From: a virus
Virus record (IMG/VR): IMGVR_UViG_3300013307_000053
Coordinates: 1 to 20,988 of that record
DNA: 20,988 bases
Reading direction: 5' to 3' (one strand)
The position numbers and the translations under genes are program-made. Shown one piece after another: positions 10,401-15,176 of the stretch (position 1 is its first letter; each line of letters opens with the position of its first letter). The notes below the pieces were generated by a model, which saw nothing but the letters and a program-made list of their open reading frames with translations, was not told the DNA's origin and did not search any database.

Positions 10401-10423
10401 GACTGAACGTCCTGATCCGCCAC
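4409..10423 (-). CDS. Tape measure protein with NlpC/P60 and lysozyme-like domains
   Basis: At 2004 residues this is the largest gene and sets tail length. Residues about 60-330 match the conserved N-terminal region of phage tape measures (long amphipathic helices, then a TDIMGMSNAF-like segment). Hydrophobic stretches lie near 396-430 and 680-700 and may cross the host membrane on ejection. Two blocks of 11-residue repeats occupy 1170-1235 and 1361-1426. From about 1600 there is an NlpC/P60 papain-like domain: Cys1616 in YDCSGF and His1669 in VGHMAG are the probable catalytic pair. From about 1800 a lysozyme-like transglycosylase domain follows, with Glu1827 in HESGFNP and a downstream AYGMFQF motif. 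Both would cut peptidoglycan during tail penetration. The start is GTG, preceded by a GAGAGAGG ribosome site and 2 bases after the chaperone stop. At roughly 0.15 nm per residue the helical part predicts a tail of about 230 nm. Confidence 0.95.
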   Translation of the reverse strand: MADQDVQSNVVLTADTSQYNQAMAGSAQQTDALSASVDSLGAKLDKLAKSAGRKLLGVSAADTAVIVGATAAYAAWEKQMTSLNVQAAVLSRTLGDGRRQFDEYGRQVNSLRRDFAQSTSEAAQLVQTISKMSDQTAPVTQLERSFGKLGAAMGESSSSLAASMLQLQRTMGTSQRDTNMFNNQLTVLQARSNAAASSILSFANSIAPVARVANISQTDIMGMSNAFIKAGQDGYQAANVVTRMLTDITQATVSGSPELAKYANLVGMTTQQFKELGGTGQITQIFDAINRQGPQAITTLNRMGLDGLRTVRTITAMAQQGGLAGEIAAARSADPNAMNRGSQAALSGITDSMRKLRIEMTQTAEDFGSAFAKPAKYFFDSMTMIAKAVHAVVDSPFGKMAALVVGVTAPFAALAGTILMAAKALTAFAAINQVVRGGLISGVREGRGIPFAEQQALMASGTALGPQGRNVMERGSWTNRAFYNTGRQLGSFLPARGEGPGLMSRGAGAIMAGTGGLARMTGNMLYGAGAMRMPFTPNSGGYNDITRRWNMFTAPTFGESMKPITGFMGSIRAGFTGSVLSRMPTGPDEEDIQRRMQRMAGSRLAGLSSDAERRAAAEREATLHARTATAMGNLERATRGASQGAMTLGRGLGNLSMMMAGTAGGAMRDAGKLAGRGLGAIGLNPWMLGIMGGVAGLSMLGRMNQSSANTQMVNTSNFGGAYFQAGGISAPPTANISYARQRPAVTSIGAALSVTPADIAYAKSDSHKLTNSALKGLSKDQALARLGIQWQTLRQSPEAINAVKLDLIDKFGETQANQMLKQLDSGKLPGLTDLAHQASVGTAHFGALSSGKASSKALDQYYGALNDLTDVTYQTSGAQAAAQTRGRGIAEGYAAFAGGDVSTPERRSFEHQFMKNVLGLKNVNYQGENGAFGGIFDTGGTIEQAGYSKNLKGYITDLATRGALSNDNNRKDVAERYGIDYKGMSDKQFATALYNTIKNGPDYKKWESTQETTQDLLKDASANLFGVSGILGNRAVQTALTNTGDVNAQYAAINEIQRKTSGQGIRAQFAALTGMQQVAGGDDSMGAGLIGGGLTIAQRNLGYQMPYMTRPQQFGAVTAQTQGVLDTVRAKGFSGGFTQENLDTQMASLQQSTQEQYNYFKQMLYQQREFNVSRQRAEDDFNTQRQYALTDFDLQRSRSEHDFQLQRKRAEADYALSVSRNRYQFNLQRDREEKDHQHQVMLMVEQQAKAMYSMYERVNVQRTNSARWILVNANDQLQRMQKQEAQLGQLRKMGLSDDAIQQLNLTDSSNQQQLSRFVTEVAADPNLVKSFNDAVKTRLAAARDLVTDESSTDWQEFQRSYNLSRSRAADDFELSMKQSREDFKKSLSRQDTDFQTSLHRQQHDFNTSMDRQRDQYNLSMQRAADDLARSAKTIDGNFEEILTKAVNKLGGHAKKQAQTVLDQFNALKDSTTGASTDIMTALAAIFGIEWTPPKAKAISNQAAKNRAEIMDVHQAAGGVLPGYTPGQDVHHFYSPTAGNLHLSGGEAIMVPEWTRMVGGEKAVAEMNKAARTGMRMAFRDGGVIPQPRLDEAKRFAKAQVGDPYVWGGVGPNGYDCSGFMSALTNVLLGNNPYHRFGSTASFPWPGFAPGVGQFTIGSTKHYPGSSVGHMAGTLDGMNVESRGGHGVIVGPGARGYRDPGFTTVYHLGGAGDFGYSAGGADVGTVRSLRSILHDSYPKVEAAAAGIVPHILGVGDASAIINKMARRRYRQLKKSGFGDSPDSTAGASPIPAGPSDATSPEADVRIAASHYGWMPSQWRALSKIVSHESGFNPNAQNPTSTAYGMFQFLDSTWASVGGHKTADPYLQAVYGTKYIKERYGNPNKAWDFWQAHHWYGDGAVFSGAQTIGVGERGPEAVIPLNDRGADFMTNLMSKYGSGNAGRALNVRGSQPIYISNQNTYHIDRSTTFSGAITVQADNPGQLIAALQQRQRMMAMANPALGGVKV
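6146..6343 (-). repeat. Tape-measure 11-residue repeats, block 2
   Basis: Six further 33-base units encode residues 1361-1426, for example YNLSRSRAADD, FELSMKQSRED, FQTSLHRQQHD and YNLSMQRAADD. They keep the same aromatic-first, acidic-last pattern as block 1. The blocks are separated by about 125 residues of ordinary helix-forming sequence. Confidence 0.88.
6719..6916 (-). repeat. Tape-measure 11-residue repeats, block 1
   Basis: Six consecutive 33-base units encode residues 1170-1235. Each unit starts with an aromatic residue (F or Y) and usually ends with D, with Arg or Gln in the middle, for example FNTQRQYALTD, FDLQRSRSEHD and FQLQRKRAEAD. The period is exactly 11 with no gaps. An 11-residue (hendecad) period suits a long straight or slightly right-handed helical bundle. 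Confidence 0.88.
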
Positions 10424-10425
10424 CG

Positions 10426-11213
10426 CTACACCTCTCTCATTCTCCGACGCCTCTTAGCCTTCACTGCCATCTCGGCTTTGAGCAATGGAGTCGTTGGAAC
10501 CAGTTTGACATTGGTCCCCGGCAACGAGGTGGATTCGGTGTCAGAGAACATCGCCTTCTGGTAACAACCTCGACAGAACTCGTCGATTGCGGTGTAGGCG
10601 AACTTGTTCTCTTCCCACTCCCACGGAGCGGTCCCGCACATGGTGCACCGTGCGTTGGTCTCCATGATGTAGGCCAAGACCTTGGCACGGTCCTCGGGGT
10701 CCCACTCCAAGAACACCGAGTGCGGGATGCCCTTCTCCGAGCAGTAGGACATCTCTAGGCTGAAGTTAGCGTCCTTCCTCAGCCGTTCGCGCTGAAAGGG
10801 ATGTCGAGACCCCGGTTGTTCAGCTCGACGGCGTTACGGAAGAGCACCATCACGTCACCGCGAGACCAATCCGGGCTGTCCCAGATCTCCTTCGCGTCGC
10901 TGACGCTCATCTCTGGCTCGACGCAACAGGCTGAGATCAGAGCAGGGGCGAAGGTGTCAATGTTGAAGCTGGCACCTTCGACCCGCTGCTCTGGTGTGGG
11001 CGGATGCTTGGAGACGAGCTTGTCGTACTCCCTCTGCCCGATTGCCTGGTACTTCAGAGTCACCTCAGTCTGTTCTCCATCCTCGTCAGTGAGGAAGAGG
11101 GAGAACTCCGTGGTCGCACGCGGCTTGTTCTTCAGCATGTCGAGCGTGGCGCGCTTGGACGCCTCACTCTGCTTGCGCCGCGCCGTCACGGTCTTAGTGG
11201 CGGTGTCGGTCAT
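10426..11213 (-). CDS. Tail assembly chaperone fusion made by -1 frameshift (G-T type)
   Basis: Reading the shorter chaperone to the heptamer at 10800-10794 and slipping back one base (join of 11213-10794 and 10794-10426) gives one uninterrupted 262-residue product. The downstream frame is open across the junction (QRERLRKDANFSLE, then the ATG at 10752), so it does not need its own start. The extension contains paired Cys motifs, CTMC and CRGC, suggesting a small zinc-binding site, and a very basic C-terminus. In lambda and most siphoviruses the equivalent G-T protein binds the tape measure and recruits tube subunits, and is absent from the finished virion. The gene sits directly before the tape measure, as expected. 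The ORF beginning at 10752 lacks a good ribosome site. Confidence 0.85.
10758..10800 (-). promoter_or_regulatory. Programmed -1 frameshift site: CCCTTTC plus stem-loop
   Basis: On the minus strand the heptamer CCCTTTC (10800-10794) is in the correct phase for slippage: the zero frame reads ATC CCT TTC and the shifted frame CCC TTT. After a 9-base spacer (10793-10785), GGCTGAGG (10784-10777) can pair with CTTCAGCC (10765-10758) as an 8-bp stem with one G-U pair and an 11-base loop. The zero-frame TGA lies inside the stem. A weaker alternative stem, TCAGC with GCTGA, overlaps the spacer. Confidence 0.85.
10779..11213 (-). CDS. Tail assembly chaperone, unshifted product (G type)
   Basis: This 144-residue protein ends at the TGA at 10781-10779. 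It has a basic disordered N-terminus, a beta-rich middle (TTEFSLFLTDEDGEQTEVTL) and a helical second half with PPTPEQR and a WDSPDWSRGDVMVLF stretch. This layout is typical of the first chaperone of actinophage tails, located between the tube gene and the tape measure. A clear Shine-Dalgarno (GGAAGG) precedes the ATG. Most ribosomes should make this short form and a minority the frameshifted fusion. It should assist tape-measure and tube assembly in the cytoplasm. Position and the recoding signal at its 3' end make the assignment strong. Confidence 0.85.
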   Translation of the reverse strand: MTDTATKTVTARRKQSEASKRATLDMLKNKPRATTEFSLFLTDEDGEQTEVTLKYQAIGQREYDKLVSKHPPTPEQRVEGASFNIDTFAPALISACCVEPEMSVSDAKEIWDSPDWSRGDVMVLFRNAVELNNRGLDIPFSANG

Positions 11214-11264
11214 GTTGCCTTCCTGGGCGGTAGGAAAGGGACGCTATGGAGTTGTACTTCAGGA

Positions 11265-11747
11265 TCAGGCTGCGACGGTCGCGGCCTCAGCAGGCTCCAC
11301 GTTCACCGAGCAGGACGCGGTGAAGGTGAGCACGGTGTTGCTGCTCATGTTGGCCATCGTGCGCGAGGTGACCATCACCGGCCAGACCTCGACCTCGTCA
11401 CCAGAGACCGGCAGGTTGGCGGTTCCAGAGCCACCAAACCGGCTGATGATGAAGAAGCCACGGGTACCACGCGGGAGGGTCTCCCAGGCGGTGTCTTCGT
11501 CGTCATCGCGGTAGAAGTCAGCGTCGAACGTCGCTGCCGACGTACCAGCGGTGGAGGTCTCGAACAGCGAGTCGAAGCTCGGAGTCGGGACGGTGTTGCC
11601 GCGCGAAGAGGCGTTCAGGCTGATGCAGAAACCAGTGAGGTCAATGGCAGCAGCTACCTGCGCAGCGGTAGGGGCCTCGATGTCGGTGATAGATCCGGCA
11701 GCCGCGAAGCCGATCCAGGTGTTCTCATTGGGAATCAGGCGAGCCAT
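11265..11747 (-). CDS. Major tail tube protein
   Basis: This 160-residue protein lies between the tail terminator region and the chaperones, the standard place of the tube subunit. It is beta-rich, with an N-terminal WIGFAAAG/DIEAPTAAQ segment, a DFYRDDDEDTAWETL loop and a C-terminal half of alternating strands (GFFIISRFGG, EVWPVMVTSR, LTFTASCSV). These match the short tube proteins of actinobacterial siphoviruses. The start forms a TAATG junction with the preceding stop and has a near-consensus ribosome site, fitting a protein needed in high copy. It should polymerise around the tape measure to form the DNA channel. No immunoglobulin-like C-terminal domain is present. Confidence 0.85.
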   Translation of the reverse strand: MARLIPNENTWIGFAAAGSITDIEAPTAAQVAAAIDLTGFCISLNASSRGNTVPTPSFDSLFETSTAGTSAATFDADFYRDDDEDTAWETLPRGTRGFFIISRFGGSGTANLPVSGDEVEVWPVMVTSRTMANMSSNTVLTFTASCSVNVEPAEAATVAA

Positions 11748-11968
11748 TACCCGTTCTCCTTCTTGGTCTCGTCAGCCTTGGCGCTGTCGGTCTTCGGTGC
11801 GTTCCGAACCTGTTGCGCAGGCACGATGGCAGGCGCTTCAGCAGGCTCGTCACTACTTCCATCATCTACGGCAGTCCAGCCGTTACGCTCCCAGGCCTTG
11901 AGAGCCTCGCGGGTCACTTCGCCCTCGATCCCGTCCTTTTCGATCTTGACGGTCGCAAGCTTGGCCAT
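11747..11968 (-). CDS. Small hypothetical protein between tail terminator and tube
   Basis: This 73-residue protein has a short N-terminal folded part (KIEKDGIEGEVTREALKAW) followed by a disordered tail rich in Ala, Pro, Glu and Lys. The first part resembles the small strand-helix modules found before tube genes in actinophages. Its function is not recognised. A good ribosome site (GGAGAGGTGAG) precedes the ATG, and the stop overlaps the tube start, so it is clearly translated as part of the operon. It could be a minor assembly factor; nothing in the sequence decides this. Confidence 0.7.
   Translation of the reverse strand: MAKLATVKIEKDGIEGEVTREALKAWERNGWTAVDDGSSDEPAEAPAIVPAQQVRNAPKTDSAKADETKKENG
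11754..11761 (-). promoter_or_regulatory. Strong ribosome binding site of tail tube gene
   Basis: The minus strand reads AAGGAGAA, 6 bases before the ATG. It lies inside the end of the preceding small gene and fits high-level translation of the tube protein, and it supports the chosen start. Confidence 0.75.
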
Positions 11969-11974
11969 TCGTTC

Positions 11975-12442
11975 TCACCTCTCCTTGGTGACCCAGACAT
12001 CAAACGAGTCTGCCTGGGACGAGTAGTCGGGGAGAGTGCTCCCCACCCGGTTGTTGTTCCCGATGTTGGTGCAGGAGATCTTCATGATCTTCCAGTTCCC
12101 GGTCGGCGTGGACACGGCCTCACGAGCGATGTTGGTCAACGATTCCCGCATCTTGTCCGCCAGCGCTTCACACTGCTTACGCGACACACCGGCGTAGTAG
12201 ACGGTGTAGGTCATCCGCCACTCGGTGCCGGTGTCCCCCATAGCCCCAGGGACGGTCTGAGGCAGCGCTGTACCCGGTGCCAGGGTCATCCAGGGGGTGA
12301 AGGTCGATCCGTCCCCGTTCGGCTCTCCTTGCCAGCCGTAGGGCTCCGTAGGCTGGGCGTTGTCGCCCACCGGGAAGCCTTCAGTAGCCAGCTCCGCAAG
12401 AAGCCGAGTGGTCACTGGTCCACGCGAAGGGCTACTAGGCAT
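11975..12442 (-). CDS. Tail terminator protein
   Basis: This 155-residue protein lies between the gp10-like protein and the tube gene, where the terminator that caps the tube at its head-proximal end is encoded. Its layout fits: a helical N-terminus (TTRLLAELATEGFPVG), a central strand containing WRMTYTVYYAG, a long helix (RKQCEALADKMRESLTNIARE) and final strands around DSFDVWVTKER. The start overlaps the previous stop by 8 bases. It probably forms a hexameric ring that stops tube growth and binds the neck. The call rests on position and predicted topology, not on a diagnostic motif. Confidence 0.75.
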   Translation of the reverse strand: MPSSPSRGPVTTRLLAELATEGFPVGDNAQPTEPYGWQGEPNGDGSTFTPWMTLAPGTALPQTVPGAMGDTGTEWRMTYTVYYAGVSRKQCEALADKMRESLTNIAREAVSTPTGNWKIMKISCTNIGNNNRVGSTLPDYSSQADSFDVWVTKER

Positions 12443-12893
12443 TGCGCTTGATCACCTCGATGTTGGCCTGTGCAGCCATCGGACCAAGGCTGTCCACCCA
12501 CGCCTGGAAGGCAGGCAGCACGAACGGCTGTGCCTTGGTCCCAGGGTGGTGGACCTTGCGCGCGAAGACCTTCTGTCCGTTCACGGTGAACACCAGCACC
12601 CCGCCGACCCGCTTTGGCTTGATCTCGTGGGGCTTGGTGCCCTGATCGACGTAGGGTGCGTACGGCGCGATCAGCAGGTTCGGCCCGATGATCACCCGCT
12701 GTCCCTCAGCACGGATCTGCAAGGAGTTGTACAGCCGCCTGCTCTTGACCGGCACCCGGTGCTGCATCTCGATCAGGATGTAGTTCGAGGACTCGATCAG
12801 GACGTTGTAGGTAGTGGCGTCGGCCTGCTGACCGGAGGTACGCAGCGCGTCCGCCAGCCTGGAGATGTTTGCCGAAGCTACCGACTGAGCCAT
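12435..12893 (-). CDS. HK97 gp10-like neck/tail-completion protein
   Basis: This 152-residue protein carries the marks of the HK97 gp10-like family: an N-terminal helix with RVPVKSRRLYNSL, then an IGPN strand, the loop APYVDQGTKPHEI, and the conserved HHPGTKAQPFVLPAF segment near the C-terminus. Members join the connector to the tail tube. The ATG forms a TGATG junction with the metallopeptidase gene before it, and the gene ends by overlapping the tail terminator start. Identification is confident because the 'VDxGT' loop and 'HPGTxAQPFxxPA' block occur in the right order and spacing. Confidence 0.86.
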   Translation of the reverse strand: MAQSVASANISRLADALRTSGQQADATTYNVLIESSNYILIEMQHRVPVKSRRLYNSLQIRAEGQRVIIGPNLLIAPYAPYVDQGTKPHEIKPKRVGGVLVFTVNGQKVFARKVHHPGTKAQPFVLPAFQAWVDSLGPMAAQANIEVIKRNA

Positions 12894-13720
12894 CAGGACT
12901 TCCTATTCTGCTTGCGCCACTTGGCCGCAGCCATCTTGCCCTGAACCTCGTTGTACCCGCGCTGGAACTGCTCGCCACCGGGGTATTGCCCAGTGGTGGG
13001 CTTCCCGTGCGCGATGAAGTCGGCGCGGCCCTCCTCGCGGCCCTTGCGGGTCTCGTCCTTGACCCGCTCCTGGAAGTGCACCGGGTTACGACGTGGGCCG
13101 ATGTGAGCCATCTCGTGGCGGTAGGTAGCCGCAGGATCGTGGGCGTCACGGTGGACGAAGGCCATTCCACCACCGCGTCCGTTGATCAGGCTGAAGCCCT
13201 CCATGTTGTTGGGCGAGCCAGTCTCAGCCTTGGAGTACTGCGGGAAGACCTGCTTCAGCTTCCCTCTGGGGGTCTTGATCCCAGGGTTGATCTCGGTGCG
13301 CCCGCTCTGGGGTCGCACGATCCCCTTCTTGCGCGCAGCCGCGTTGCCGAGGGTGGCGTTGCGAACGATGTGCCGCTCGACGTGATCCAGCTTGGCAGCG
13401 GCCTTGTAGCCCACTCCAGGGACGTAGGACTTGGCGACCTCAGGATTCCCGAAGATCGGCTTACGGTTCTGGTCACGCACCTTGCGCTTGGTTCGGGTGA
13501 GTCGTCCCAACGGCTTCTTGTACATCCCCCGAGAGATAGTCATGCGCTGAGCGAGCGGCCCTGCTTCAGAGATCCGATTCAGTTCAAGTCGGGAGTGCGC
13601 GTACGACTGCTTGCGCCAGTTCCCCAGGCTGTAGTCCGATGCGGCATTCTTCAACGCAGCGATGTGGTTCGGCTTCAAGCTCTTCTCGATGCTGTGGGTC
13701 ACCCCGAAGGCACTGATCAT
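12893..13720 (-). CDS. Putative zincin (gluzincin-type) metallopeptidase with N-terminal SAFG tag
   Basis: This 275-residue protein begins MISAFGVTH, the peptide shared with five other proteins in this locus. Near the C-terminus it has HEMAH (His202, Glu203, His206) followed 23 residues later by EGRAD beginning at Glu230. HExxH plus a downstream ExxAD is the zinc-binding and catalytic pattern of gluzincin peptidases, with Glu203 as the expected catalytic base. The first half is basic and predicted helical. There is no signal peptide, so it should act in the cytoplasm or within the virion. It sits between head-closure and gp10-like genes, an unusual place for a peptidase. The start overlaps the previous stop as ATGA. 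Substrate unknown: maturation of virion proteins or action on host targets are both possible. Confidence 0.7.
   Translation of the reverse strand: MISAFGVTHSIEKSLKPNHIAALKNAASDYSLGNWRKQSYAHSRLELNRISEAGPLAQRMTISRGMYKKPLGRLTRTKRKVRDQNRKPIFGNPEVAKSYVPGVGYKAAAKLDHVERHIVRNATLGNAAARKKGIVRPQSGRTEINPGIKTPRGKLKQVFPQYSKAETGSPNNMEGFSLINGRGGGMAFVHRDAHDPAATYRHEMAHIGPRRNPVHFQERVKDETRKGREEGRADFIAHGKPTTGQYPGGEQFQRGYNEVQGKMAAAKWRKQNRKS
13694..13714 (-). other. SAFG tag copy 7 (SAFGVTH, N-terminal)
   Basis: Residues 3-9 of the zincin-like protein, continued by SIEKS. Confidence 0.85.
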
Positions 13721-14133
13721 GAGGTCTTCTCCATGCTGATCACGGTGAACCTACGGGTAGGCCGCATCTCGCCAGCCTTGGCGCTGTCCTGGATCTGGAA
13801 GCGCTTGTTCAACAGAGCCGGATCAGTAGGAGCGCTGGTGATCAGTACCTCGTCGTTGCGCTGCGGGACCACCGGCACGTCCCAAGGGATGGAGAGGTTG
13901 GTGGACTGCATCACGATGTCGGACTCGTTGATCACCACCGGGGAACCGCCAGAGACCTCCCAGACCCGGCAGACACCTTCGTAGATCACCGTCCGTGACC
14001 CTGGGGTGTAGACCAGGCTGTCCTCGTCATGCTCGCCAGCGGTGACCCGTTCGATCCGGCACTGGTACTGCATGACCTCGGTCGCCCGCTTGCGGACGAA
14101 GTCGATGGCCTGCCGACTGATCGGGTAGACCAT
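13717..14133 (-). CDS. Head closure protein
   Basis: This 138-residue protein follows the head-tail adaptor, the position of the head-closure (stopper) protein that seals the connector after DNA packaging. It starts with a helix (ISRQAIDFVRKRATEVMQYQC), then beta strands including RVTAGEHDEDSLVYTPG, CRVWEVS and VVPQRNDEVLITSA, and ends in RRFTVISMEKTS. This resembles the beta-barrel stopper family of actinophages (DUF6093-like). I chose the ATG at 14133, which makes a TGATG junction and lies 6 bases after AGG; a GTG at 14136 would add one residue. The role rests on gene order and predicted fold. Confidence 0.72.
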   Translation of the reverse strand: MVYPISRQAIDFVRKRATEVMQYQCRIERVTAGEHDEDSLVYTPGSRTVIYEGVCRVWEVSGGSPVVINESDIVMQSTNLSIPWDVPVVPQRNDEVLITSAPTDPALLNKRFQIQDSAKAGEMRPTRRFTVISMEKTS

Positions 14134-14612
14134 CACGCACCTGGGTATTCCTCGGCAGGGAAGTAGATCGCGCCTCGGTCGCCGTAGTCCTGCTGACCAG
14201 CAGCCAGATCGTCGTGCATCCCGGTGCCGAAGCTGAAGTTCCTGATCTCAGGCGAGCGCTCCTCGTAGGGGGAGACGCCGCCCACGTCTGGAAGACCCCC
14301 TACGAGGAGACTCTTGTGCTGCTCGCGGAGGCTGGCAGCAAGTACACGGAACTGGTCTCCCACCGGTCCCAGCGACACGCTGACCCCGTCAGCGCTGTAC
14401 GAAGCTTCAGGGGCGTATCGCGCGGCGATGGTGTCAGCCAGCGCCGATGCCACGAACTCGTAGGTCCCGTACTTGGGGAACCACCGGTCGTAGGCGAACT
14501 GGATCTCCTCGTCTTCGAGGTAGTGCCCAGTGTCCTTGGTGTCGGCCAGCAGGAAGCGCACCGTGTCCACAGGATCGGTGCCCAGCTCGGAGGGGTCGTA
14601 GGAGAACGTCAC
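14133..14612 (-). CDS. Head-tail adaptor (connector) protein
   Basis: This 159-residue protein begins with a pattern typical of head-tail connectors: DTVRFLLADTKDTGHYLEDEEIQFAYDRW, a helical region that in this family packs against the portal. Several more helices follow (EFVASALADTIAARYAP and QFRVLAASLREQHKSLL), then a Gly- and acid-rich C-terminal tail. It should bind below the portal and accept the closure protein. The start is GTG, overlapping the previous TAG as TAGTG. Its gene contains the perfect inverted repeat at 14259-14309, encoding residues around LLVGGLPDV to SPYEER. The assignment is strong from the N-terminal pattern and position. Confidence 0.82.
   Translation of the reverse strand: MTFSYDPSELGTDPVDTVRFLLADTKDTGHYLEDEEIQFAYDRWFPKYGTYEFVASALADTIAARYAPEASYSADGVSVSLGPVGDQFRVLAASLREQHKSLLVGGLPDVGGVSPYEERSPEIRNFSFGTGMHDDLAAGQQDYGDRGAIYFPAEEYPGA
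14259..14309 (-). repeat. Perfect 14-bp inverted repeat with nested hairpin inside the adaptor gene
   Basis: CTCCTCGTAGGGGG (14259-14272) is the exact reverse complement of CCCCCTACGAGGAG (14296-14309). A 5-bp stem, AGACG (14273-14277) with CGTCT (14285-14289), nests inside with a 7-base loop. On the mRNA this makes 14 bp, a 6-base one-sided bulge and a 5-bp cap. No U-rich run follows on either strand, so a simple terminator is unlikely. The protein frame is uninterrupted. Confidence 0.9.
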
Positions 14613-15172
14613 TACTTCGCCTTCGTCTGGAGCTGTCCCCCGCCGATCTTCGGCTTCTTGGTGACCGGGGCCTTCTTCATCCCGACCAGGTGCTTCTCAG
14701 CGTCACCCATGTACTTGGTCGCCTTGGCAGCGCCCGGACCGAACGGCTTGACCCCAGGGAACCGGATCGCCTTGGACACGTCGTGGTTGATCCCGAAGGC
14801 GCTCTTGGTGACCACACCGTTGACGGTCTTCTTCTTGTTGTTCCCGTGTCGGTACAGCGCGTAGCCACCGCCTCCGATCACCGCAGCACCGGTCAGCCCC
14901 GGCTTGTAGTTCAGCACGCGCCCGATCCCAGTGCCGACCTTGGCGGTGCCAGTGCCCACGCCGTGACCGATGTCGGCCATGCTCACCTTGGTGTTGGTCA
15001 CCTTGGTGGTGAACCCAGCAGCCTTACGCCCAGCGTTGCCGATCTTCTCGCCCACCCCAGGACGCGCCTGACGCGCCTGTTCGCGCGCGGTGGCATCAGC
15101 GCTCACCCTGCGGAAGCGCGGCCCGCGACGTGCCTTGTTGATCTCGTGGGAGACACCGAATGCGCTGTTCAT
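14612..15172 (-). CDS. Basic Gly-rich virion-locus protein with two SAFG tags
   Basis: I do not recognise a named family for this 186-residue protein. It starts MNSAFGVSHEINKA and carries a second copy of the peptide, KSAFGINHDVSKA, at residues 123-135. Between them lie a basic helical part and a Gly-rich hydrophobic stretch (PGLTGAAVIGGGGYALY, 91-107) followed by a basic linker (RHGNNKKK). It reads like two modules joined end to end: the second tag sits where a gene boundary occurs between the neighbouring 121-residue protein and this one. It is very basic overall, with a Lys-rich C-terminus. The hydrophobic stretch could insert in a membrane or pack in a helical bundle. It starts 4 bases after the previous stop and ends as TAGTG with the adaptor. 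Function unknown. Confidence 0.72.
   Translation of the reverse strand: MNSAFGVSHEINKARRGPRFRRVSADATAREQARQARPGVGEKIGNAGRKAAGFTTKVTNTKVSMADIGHGVGTGTAKVGTGIGRVLNYKPGLTGAAVIGGGGYALYRHGNNKKKTVNGVVTKSAFGINHDVSKAIRFPGVKPFGPGAAKATKYMGDAEKHLVGMKKAPVTKKPKIGGGQLQTKAK
14783..14803 (-). other. SAFG tag copy 6 (SAFGINH, internal)
   Basis: Residues 124-130 of the 186-residue protein, continued by DVSKA. It lies at an apparent module boundary after a Gly-rich stretch and a basic linker. Confidence 0.85.
15146..15166 (-). other. SAFG tag copy 5 (SAFGVSH, N-terminal)
   Basis: Residues 3-9 of the 186-residue protein, continued by EINKA. Confidence 0.85.
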
Positions 15173-15176
15173 GGCC

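Noticed and set aside
10426-10752. The second chaperone frame as an independently started gene at 10752
   Set aside because: There is no good ribosome site before this ATG, and the frame is open upstream to a correctly phased slippery heptamer, so a frameshift product explains it better.
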